Shown piece after piece: positions 58,821 through 64,000 of a stretch of 64,000 nucleotides of DNA. The DNA is from Sutcliffiella horikoshii (GTDB taxonomy: Bacteria; Bacillota; Bacilli; Bacillales; Bacillaceae_I): NCBI RefSeq assembly GCF_008180725.1, contig NZ_VTEV01000002.1:404426-468425 (forward strand), in the 5' to 3' direction. Each line of letters opens with the position of its first letter. Position 1 is the stretch's first letter. The notes beneath the pieces were generated by a model. It had not been told where the DNA came from. It searched no databases and saw only the letters and a list, made by a program, of their open reading frames with translations. The position numbers were made by a program, and so were the translations under genes.

Positions 58821-60134
58821 ATGAAGAGGTCAAAATTTTGGTTAGCTTTTATGATGATGTTTACATTGGTATTTGCGGCTGCGTGCAGTAGCAACAATTC
58901 TACGGCAAACAATAATAGTGAAGGCTCAAGAGAATCTGATTCAAATGAGCAAGTGGAGATCGAATTCTGGACCATGCAGCTTTCTCCAACATTTGATGAC
59001 TATATTAATGGGGTTATTGCTGACTTTGAAGAAGAGAACCCGAATGTAAAGGTTAAGTGGGTAGACGTTCCTTGGGGAGACATGGAAACGAAGATTTTAA
59101 CATCTGTCGCTTCTAAGACTGCTCCAGATGTAGCCAACTTAAACCCTCAATTTGCGGCAAAGCTTGCAGAGCTAGATGCCCTAGTAAACATGGACGAAAT
59201 GGTTCCAGATGATGTACGTAGCCAGTATTTTGAAGGGGTATGGGCTTCTAACACATTTGATGGAAAGACGTTCGGTATTCCTTGGTACTTATCCTCACAG
59301 GTAACTATGTATAACACAGATATTTTTGAAGAAGCTGGACTGGATACAGAGAAGGCTCCAACCACATTTGAAGAGTTAAAAATGGTGGCAAAGCAAATTA
59401 AAGATAAGACAGGAAAATACGCATTCTTCCCTGCGTTAGATGGAAGCCATCTTTTGGAGTCCATGGTTATGATGGGTGTGGACTTAACGAATGAAGATAT
59501 GACGAAAGCAACGTTTAATACGGCAGAAGGAAAAGAAGCTTTCCAATTTTTCGTGGATCTTTATGAAGGTGGTTATATTCCACGTGAAGTATTGACAGAA
59601 GGACACTCCAAGGCCGTTGATTTATATCAAGCTGGTGAAATTGCCATTTTAGCTTCTGGCCCTCAATTCCTGACTATCGTTGAAGAGAATGCCCCGGATA
59701 TTTTAGCAGCAACCAAAACGGCTCCAATTATAACAGGCAAAACAAATAAAAAGAATGTAGCAGCGATGAACCTTGTGGTTCCAAAGCAATCTGAGCACCA
59801 ACAAGCAGCTGTAGATTTCTCTATCTTTATGACAAATGCAGAAAATCAGGTTGAATTTGATAAACTAACTGCAATACTTCCATCTATTGAAACAGCTTTG
59901 GATGATCCATTCTTTAATGAACTTCCTGCTGAACCAACTCCAATAGATGAAGCGCGAATCGTATCTGCTAGCCAGTTAAAGGACAGTGAAGTATTAATTC
60001 CTCCAATGAGCAATTTTGAGGACCTTCGTACTGCGATGAATGAAGCATTGCATGCAGCGATGCTAGGTCAAATGACTGTTGATGAAGCATTAGCACAAGC
60101 TGAAGCGAAATGGAATGAAATCCTGGCACAATAA
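58821..60134 (+). CDS. Sugar-binding lipoprotein of an ABC importer (CUT1)
   Basis: A 437-aa lipoprotein with signal MKRSKFWLAFMMMFTLVFAAAC, a Ser/Asn linker and a family 1 binding fold (VEIEFWTMQLSPTFDDYING, DFEEENPNVKVKWVDVPWGD, AIPWYLSS-type FGIPWYLSSQVTMYNTDIFEEAG). GGGGAG precedes the ATG. It is separated from nanE by a strong stem-loop that may let more binding protein be made than downstream proteins. Partner permeases are at 62707 and 63588. Ligand probably an amino sugar or sialoside, from the operon content. Confidence 0.93.
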   Translation: MKRSKFWLAFMMMFTLVFAAACSSNNSTANNNSEGSRESDSNEQVEIEFWTMQLSPTFDDYINGVIADFEEENPNVKVKWVDVPWGDMETKILTSVASKTAPDVANLNPQFAAKLAELDALVNMDEMVPDDVRSQYFEGVWASNTFDGKTFGIPWYLSSQVTMYNTDIFEEAGLDTEKAPTTFEELKMVAKQIKDKTGKYAFFPALDGSHLLESMVMMGVDLTNEDMTKATFNTAEGKEAFQFFVDLYEGGYIPREVLTEGHSKAVDLYQAGEIAILASGPQFLTIVEENAPDILAATKTAPIITGKTNKKNVAAMNLVVPKQSEHQQAAVDFSIFMTNAENQVEFDKLTAILPSIETALDDPFFNELPAEPTPIDEARIVSASQLKDSEVLIPPMSNFEDLRTAMNEALHAAMLGQMTVDEALAQAEAKWNEILAQ

Positions 60135-60141
60135 CGAACAC

Positions 60142-60184
60142 AAAAGAAAGGGAGTTTTTATAGGCAAACTCCCTTTCTTTGTTT
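60142..60184 (+). terminator. Intra-operon stem-loop / partial terminator
   Basis: A 15-bp stem (AAAGAAAGGGAGTTT / AAACTCCCTTTCTTT) with an 8-nt loop followed by GTTT only. Likely reduces transcription past the binding-protein gene or protects its mRNA 3' end. Confidence 0.75.
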
Positions 60185-60212
60185 ACTAGATAAAGAGTAC
60201 GGTGGTGAAGAC

Positions 60213-60956
60213 ATGACCAAAAAACAAATATTTCAACAAATCAAAGGGAAATTGATTGTCTCCTGTCAGGCATTGGAAAATGAACCTCTACATGGCTCAG
60301 ATGTTATGGCTAAAATGGCCAAGGCGGCATGGATTGGCGGCGCTTCTGGCATTAGAGCGAACGGTGTAAAAGATATAAAGGCAATAAAACAAGCGGTAGC
60401 TCTACCTATCATTGGTCTTGTTAAAAGAGATTATCCGGACAGCGAAGTATATATTACAGCAACAAAAAAAGAAGTGGATGAGCTGATAGTAGCAGGCGTT
60501 GATATCATCGCACTTGATGCGACAAGCAGAATTCGACCAAATTCCGAAACTCTAGAGTCCTTGGTAGCATACATAAAAGCCAATGATATTCTGGTGATGG
60601 CTGACATCTCCACTTTTGAGGAGGGAAAGAGGGCTGCGGATATCGGGGTTGATTGTGTTTCCACCACAATGTCTGGGTATACAGCATATTCTCCACAAAA
60701 GCAGGAACCTGACTTTTATTTGTTGAAAAAGTTAGTGAAAGAATTATCCATTCCTGTGTTTGCGGAAGGTAGAATATCTACACCTGAAGAGGCAAAAAAG
60801 GCCTTGGATTTAGGAGCGTTTGCAGTGGTAGTTGGCTCTGCCATTACTCGACCTCAGGAAATCACAAAAAGTTTTGCGAAAGTTTTTGAAAAGGAAGTGG
60901 CTGGATATGATGGAAGTACAAACGGCGTCAAAGAGCAGGTTAGGCGGATTAATTAA
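60213..60956 (+). CDS. nanE: N-acetylmannosamine-6-phosphate 2-epimerase
   Basis: A 247-aa TIM-barrel enzyme converting ManNAc-6-P to GlcNAc-6-P. LIVSCQALENEPLHGSDVMAKMAKAAWIGGA, GIRANGVKDI, LPIIGLVKRDY (catalytic Lys), VDIIALDATSRIRP and FAEGRISTPEEAKKAL follow the NanE pattern throughout. With NanK two genes downstream it forms the middle of the sialic acid / ManNAc catabolic route. Its 3' end overlaps the regulator gene by 50 nt. Confidence 0.95.
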   Translation: MTKKQIFQQIKGKLIVSCQALENEPLHGSDVMAKMAKAAWIGGASGIRANGVKDIKAIKQAVALPIIGLVKRDYPDSEVYITATKKEVDELIVAGVDIIALDATSRIRPNSETLESLVAYIKANDILVMADISTFEEGKRAADIGVDCVSTTMSGYTAYSPQKQEPDFYLLKKLVKELSIPVFAEGRISTPEEAKKALDLGAFAVVVGSAITRPQEITKSFAKVFEKEVAGYDGSTNGVKEQVRRIN

Positions 60957-61773
60957 TAGTTATTACCCTTCATTGACAAAATCAGAGCAGAAAGTTGCAT
61001 CTGTTGTTTTGGAACAGATGGAAAAAGTACTTTACTACTCTGTAACGGATCTCGCAGATGTAGCAGAAGTAGGGGAAACGACAGTATTAAGATTTTGTCG
61101 AAAAATTGGTTTGAAGGGTTATCAAGAATTTAAACTTGCCATTGCCAAGGACCTATCCTCCATCAACCATGAAAAAGAACATAATAAATCGGAAGAAAAC
61201 AAACCAGCAAGCCTGGTGGCCTCTATTGCGAACAATACAAAGAATGCTATTGATGAAACGATGAATAAGTTAAATCAGGAAACACTAGATGGGATTATTG
61301 AGCTTCTCTTAAAAGCTAAATCTATCCAATTCTTTGGGGTTGGTACATCAGGATTGACCGCTTTGGATGCGAAAAATCGATTTTTACGTTTCGGATTCCG
61401 ATCAGATGCTGTGATTGATCCGCATTTACAATCTATGACAGCTGCCACACTAGGGCAAGAAGATGTTGTAATTGGTTTAAGTGTCTCTGGGAGTACGAAG
61501 GATACGATCGACTCGTTGAAAATTGCGAAGGAAAATGGGGCGAAAATCATTGCTATCACGTATTATGCTAGGTCTCCAATCACAAAGCTTGCTGACTTGG
61601 TAATGTTAAGTGGAGGCAAGGAATCCCCGCTTGAAGGAGGTTCACTCGCAGCAAAGATTGCGCAATTATTTGTGATTGACCTTTTATGCACAGGGCTTGC
61701 TGTAAAACAGAAAGAGTATTCTTTATCAATGAAAGAAAAAACGGCAAGAGCGGTTATAGAAAAAATTTATTAA
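60907..61773 (+). CDS. RpiR/MurR-family transcriptional regulator
   Basis: A 288-aa regulator. The N-terminal HTH has LTKSEQKVASVVLEQMEKVLYYSVTDLADVAEVGETTVLRFCRKIGLKGYQEFKLAIA; the C-terminal SIS sugar-phosphate domain has SIQFFGVGTSGLTALDAKNRFLRFG and VIGLSVSGSTKDTIDSLKIAKENGA. Proteins of this group sense ManNAc-6-P, GlcNAc-6-P or MurNAc-6-P and control nan or mur operons. ATG at 60907 (AAGGAAG 9 nt upstream) places the start 50 nt inside nanE, an unusually long overlap; the frame stays open further upstream. Autoregulation of this operon is likely (inference). Confidence 0.92.
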   Translation: MMEVQTASKSRLGGLINSYYPSLTKSEQKVASVVLEQMEKVLYYSVTDLADVAEVGETTVLRFCRKIGLKGYQEFKLAIAKDLSSINHEKEHNKSEENKPASLVASIANNTKNAIDETMNKLNQETLDGIIELLLKAKSIQFFGVGTSGLTALDAKNRFLRFGFRSDAVIDPHLQSMTAATLGQEDVVIGLSVSGSTKDTIDSLKIAKENGAKIIAITYYARSPITKLADLVMLSGGKESPLEGGSLAAKIAQLFVIDLLCTGLAVKQKEYSLSMKEKTARAVIEKIY

Positions 61774-61792
61774 GCAGTTAGTTGGTGACAAG

Positions 61793-62710
61793 ATGAATGT
61801 AATAGGTGTAGACATTGGCGGTACTGGAGTAAAGGGCGCAATCATTAATAGAAAAGCAGAAATTTTGCAAGAGGTGAAGGTCTCTACCAATATAGCAGAG
61901 GGTAGAGAAGGCATCTTGCGCTCTGTTGTGACTGTAATCGATTCCTTATTCCGGAATAATATTCCTGTTTCTGGAATAGGAGTGGGGTCAGCAGGTAGAA
62001 TAAATCCTGAAAAAGGAGAGGTAGTCTTCGCCACTGCCAACCTGCCAAACTGGGAAGGTACGAAACTGAAAGCCTTTTTGGAAAAGAAGTACGAAGTAGA
62101 ATCTTATATTGAGAATGATGCAAATACCGCCTTACTCGGAGAAATGTGGGCAGGCGCTACCTATAACAAGCAATTAGAAACTGCAGTCATGCTGACACTC
62201 GGCACAGGAGTTGGCGGAGCCACTGCAATAAACGGAAAAATACTTAACGGAAGCAAATTTCAGAGTGGAGAATGGGGACATGTCATTCTCGTCCCTCATG
62301 GAAAACCGTGTAATTGTGGAAAAGATGGCTGTATTGAACAATATCTATCAGGTACAGCTTTGACACAAGCCGTTCGCACCGAAACGGAACTCGCTTTTAC
62401 ACATGGTGCTGAGATTTTCGAAGCATATTCAAATGGAAATAAACAGGTCAAAAAGGTGGTTGACCGATATATAGATTATTTGACGATTGTCATCTACAAC
62501 ATCACGGTTGCAATTGATCCACAGGCCATTCTTATTGGCGGTGGTCTTATCGAATCCCAAGCACACTGGTGGAATGAACTTGAAAAGAAACTAAAAAATA
62601 TGGATGTAAACACTGCAGTCATACCTGCTTTACTTGGAAACAAAGCCGGAATGTTCGGGGCGGCAGCAATGGCATTACAACATATAGAGAAAAGAGGGGA
62701 GTCCGTTTGA
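61793..62710 (+). CDS. nanK: ROK-family kinase, probable N-acetylmannosamine kinase
   Basis: A 305-aa sugar kinase. IGVDIGGTGVKGAII is the ATP phosphate loop, ENDANTALLGEMWAGA holds the catalytic Asp, LGTGVGGATAING follows, and the zinc-binding ROK signature is CNCGKDGCIEQYLSG. Members phosphorylate ManNAc, GlcNAc or glucose; adjacency to nanE makes ManNAc the best guess. It starts 19 bp after the regulator stop and overlaps the next permease by 4 nt. Confidence 0.88.
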   Translation: MNVIGVDIGGTGVKGAIINRKAEILQEVKVSTNIAEGREGILRSVVTVIDSLFRNNIPVSGIGVGSAGRINPEKGEVVFATANLPNWEGTKLKAFLEKKYEVESYIENDANTALLGEMWAGATYNKQLETAVMLTLGTGVGGATAINGKILNGSKFQSGEWGHVILVPHGKPCNCGKDGCIEQYLSGTALTQAVRTETELAFTHGAEIFEAYSNGNKQVKKVVDRYIDYLTIVIYNITVAIDPQAILIGGGLIESQAHWWNELEKKLKNMDVNTAVIPALLGNKAGMFGAAAMALQHIEKRGESV

Positions 62711-63582
62711 AAAGAAATCCTTTAACACCATTTTTATTTTTAGTTCCAGGATTAATTATCTTGGGTGCATTCATCTTTTACCCTATGCTCCATGCCATTT
62801 GGCTCAGCTTCACTAACTACAATATTGTCAATGATGCCGAATTTATAGGCCTAGAAAACTATCAGGCTCTTTTTGAAGATCCATTGTTTTGGAAAGTTTT
62901 AGGGCAAACGCTACTTTACCTCATCCTTGTCGTTCCTGCACTTGTAGTGTTACCTATCTTCCTTGCCATCCTAGTAAATAAACAAATAAAAGGAATTGGA
63001 TTTTTCCGTTCTGCTTACTACATACCAGTAGTTACGTCCATGGTGGTCGTCGGAATTGCTTGGAAATGGGTTTATGCCGACCAGGGTGTACTTAATTACA
63101 TTCTTGATTCTCTTGGTGTGATTTCAGCTCCTGTAAACTGGCTGACTTCCACATCTACTTCCATTTTTGCTGTAATGATTGTGACCATTTGGAAGGGACT
63201 TGGTTACTATATGGTCATTTATCTTGCAGGTTTACAGTCTATCCCCGATGACCTTTATGAAGCTGCTGATATTGACGGGGCAACCAAGTGGAAACAAATT
63301 TGGCACATTACAGTTCCACTCTTGATGCCTTCCATTATGATTGTAACAATTATGTCTTCTATTTCAGCAATGAAAGTTTTTGAAGAAATCTATGTCATGA
63401 CAGGTGGCGGACCACTTAACAGCTCCAAAACACTTGTATTCTATATTTACCAAGAAGCTTTTGAGAAACTGCAGATGGGGTATGCGAGTGCCGCAGGGGT
63501 TGTCTTATTCTTAATTACCTTAATTTTCTCCATTATCAACATCAAATTCATGAACAAAAAAGAAACGGTCATAAAGGGGTGA
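62707..63582 (+). CDS. ABC transporter permease, MalF type, of the amino-sugar importer
   Basis: A 291-aa six-helix permease. PFLFLVPGLIILGAFIFYPMLHAIWLSF opens helix one, the EAA loop is AGLQSIPDDLYEAADIDGATKWKQIWHITVPLL, and MTGGGPLNSSKTLVFYIYQEAF precedes the last helix. TTG start overlapping the nanK stop, with GAGGGGAG upstream. Works with the binding protein at 58821 and the MalG-type permease that follows. Confidence 0.94.
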   Translation: MKRNPLTPFLFLVPGLIILGAFIFYPMLHAIWLSFTNYNIVNDAEFIGLENYQALFEDPLFWKVLGQTLLYLILVVPALVVLPIFLAILVNKQIKGIGFFRSAYYIPVVTSMVVVGIAWKWVYADQGVLNYILDSLGVISAPVNWLTSTSTSIFAVMIVTIWKGLGYYMVIYLAGLQSIPDDLYEAADIDGATKWKQIWHITVPLLMPSIMIVTIMSSISAMKVFEEIYVMTGGGPLNSSKTLVFYIYQEAFEKLQMGYASAAGVVLFLITLIFSIINIKFMNKKETVIKG

Positions 63583-63587
63583 TGAAC

Positions 63588-64000
63588 ATGAATTCTCCTT
63601 CAATAAATACAAAACAAGTGAATGTAATAAATCCCAAACCTAAAAAGCCACTGACATTCAAAAAAGTGTTAAAGACTTCTCTAACTTATGCGACACTCTT
63701 ATTTGTCACGCTTATCATGGTAGGTCCATTTCTATGGTTGTTGGCAACCTCTTTGAAATCCGGTGGGGAAAACATTTTCTCCTATCCGCCACAATTCATA
63801 CCGGAAAAAATCACCTTCCAGAACTACGTGGAAGTTATGAACTTCTTCCCCTTCTGGCGTTATTTATGGAACAGTATTGTTGTTTCTGTTATTACGGTGC
63901 TCCTAAATATCATTTTCTGTTCTCTAGCTGCCTACCCGTTGGCACGCATGCAATTCCGTGGAAAAACACTGGTATTTGTCTTAATTATCAGTACGATGAT
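63588..64000 (+). CDS. ABC transporter permease, MalG type (cut by window end)
   Basis: 137 codons are present; the frame is open at the window edge. After a soluble basic stretch (MNSPSINTKQVNVINPKPKK) comes helix one (ATLLFVTLIMVGPFLWLLATSLKS), the periplasmic PPQFIPEKITFQNYVEVMNFFPFWRYLWNSIVV and the start of helix two and three (CSLAAYPLARMQFRGK), all MalG-typical. AAAGGGG lies 8 nt before the ATG at 63588. It completes the membrane part of the importer; again no ATPase gene is seen within the window. Confidence 0.92.
   Translation, partial: MNSPSINTKQVNVINPKPKKPLTFKKVLKTSLTYATLLFVTLIMVGPFLWLLATSLKSGGENIFSYPPQFIPEKITFQNYVEVMNFFPFWRYLWNSIVVSVITVLLNIIFCSLAAYPLARMQFRGKTLVFVLIISTM

Overview
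The window reads as chromosome of a spore-forming, competence-capable member of the Bacillaceae (Bacillus or Sutcliffiella type; species not determinable by eye). Supporting signs are strong AGGAGG ribosome binding sites, about 40% G+C, a Spo0E-type phosphatase, a GerA germinant-receptor subunit, ComK, a YesM/YesN-type two-component system, a YflT-domain stress protein behind a SigB-like promoter, CcpA-type cre sites and an LPxTG-anchored exoenzyme. No rRNA, tRNA, prophage or complete insertion sequence was seen.

Layout. 0-3.4 kb: a cut-off TetR repressor divergent from an RND efflux pump, with a palindromic operator inside the pump promoter. 3.4-5.1 kb: a 15-copy, strictly 52-bp-period non-coding array next to a NERD-domain nuclease-like gene. 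5.3-12.3 kb: small secreted proteins, an S66 peptidase, and a quinone/electrophile-detoxification operon (ring-cleaving dioxygenase, esterase, FMN reductase, LtrA protein) facing a LysR regulator. 12.3-22.7 kb: a structured repeat with terminal inverted repeats, Spo0E, GerA, TerC, the cyanophycin pair cphB-cphA, small proteins (one frameshifted), a MerR/coiled-coil protein and a rhomboid-like membrane protein. 22.9-25.7 kb: a three-gene membrane glycosylation operon (GT-C enzyme, GtrA, GtrB). 26-31.6 kb: RarD, then a second NERD gene bracketed on both sides by 52-bp-period hairpin arrays, followed by small proteins. 31.7-38.1 kb: a 58-aa protein under a cyclic-di-GMP class I riboswitch, then a 1903-aa cell-wall-anchored amylopullulanase behind three cre-like sites. 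38.1-46.4 kb: a third hairpin array, EamA, ComK, GalE, an acyltransferase, VanZ, glutamate dehydrogenase and a PAS-GGDEF diguanylate cyclase. 46.6-54.2 kb: a sugar ABC importer, a YesM/YesN sensor-regulator pair and a Gfo/Idh/MocA dehydrogenase, interspersed with three copies of the structured repeat. 54.3-57.8 kb: a stress protein, a GT2-GtrA fusion and an unknown Cys-rich protein. 58-64 kb: an amino-sugar operon (esterase, binding protein, NanE, RpiR-type regulator, NanK, two permeases, the last cut by the window end).

The most notable candidate for an undescribed system is the association of NERD nuclease / zinc-ribbon / HTH-like proteins with arrays of exactly 52-bp period. Two paralogues each sit beside an array. 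The repeat consensus differs between the two loci but the period is identical and is about five turns of B-DNA. A third array, of the same consensus as the second locus, stands alone. The second highlight is the c-di-GMP riboswitch, whose downstream anti-Shine-Dalgarno can pair perfectly with the ribosome binding site of an uncharacterised 58-aa protein, in a genome window that also encodes a diguanylate cyclase.
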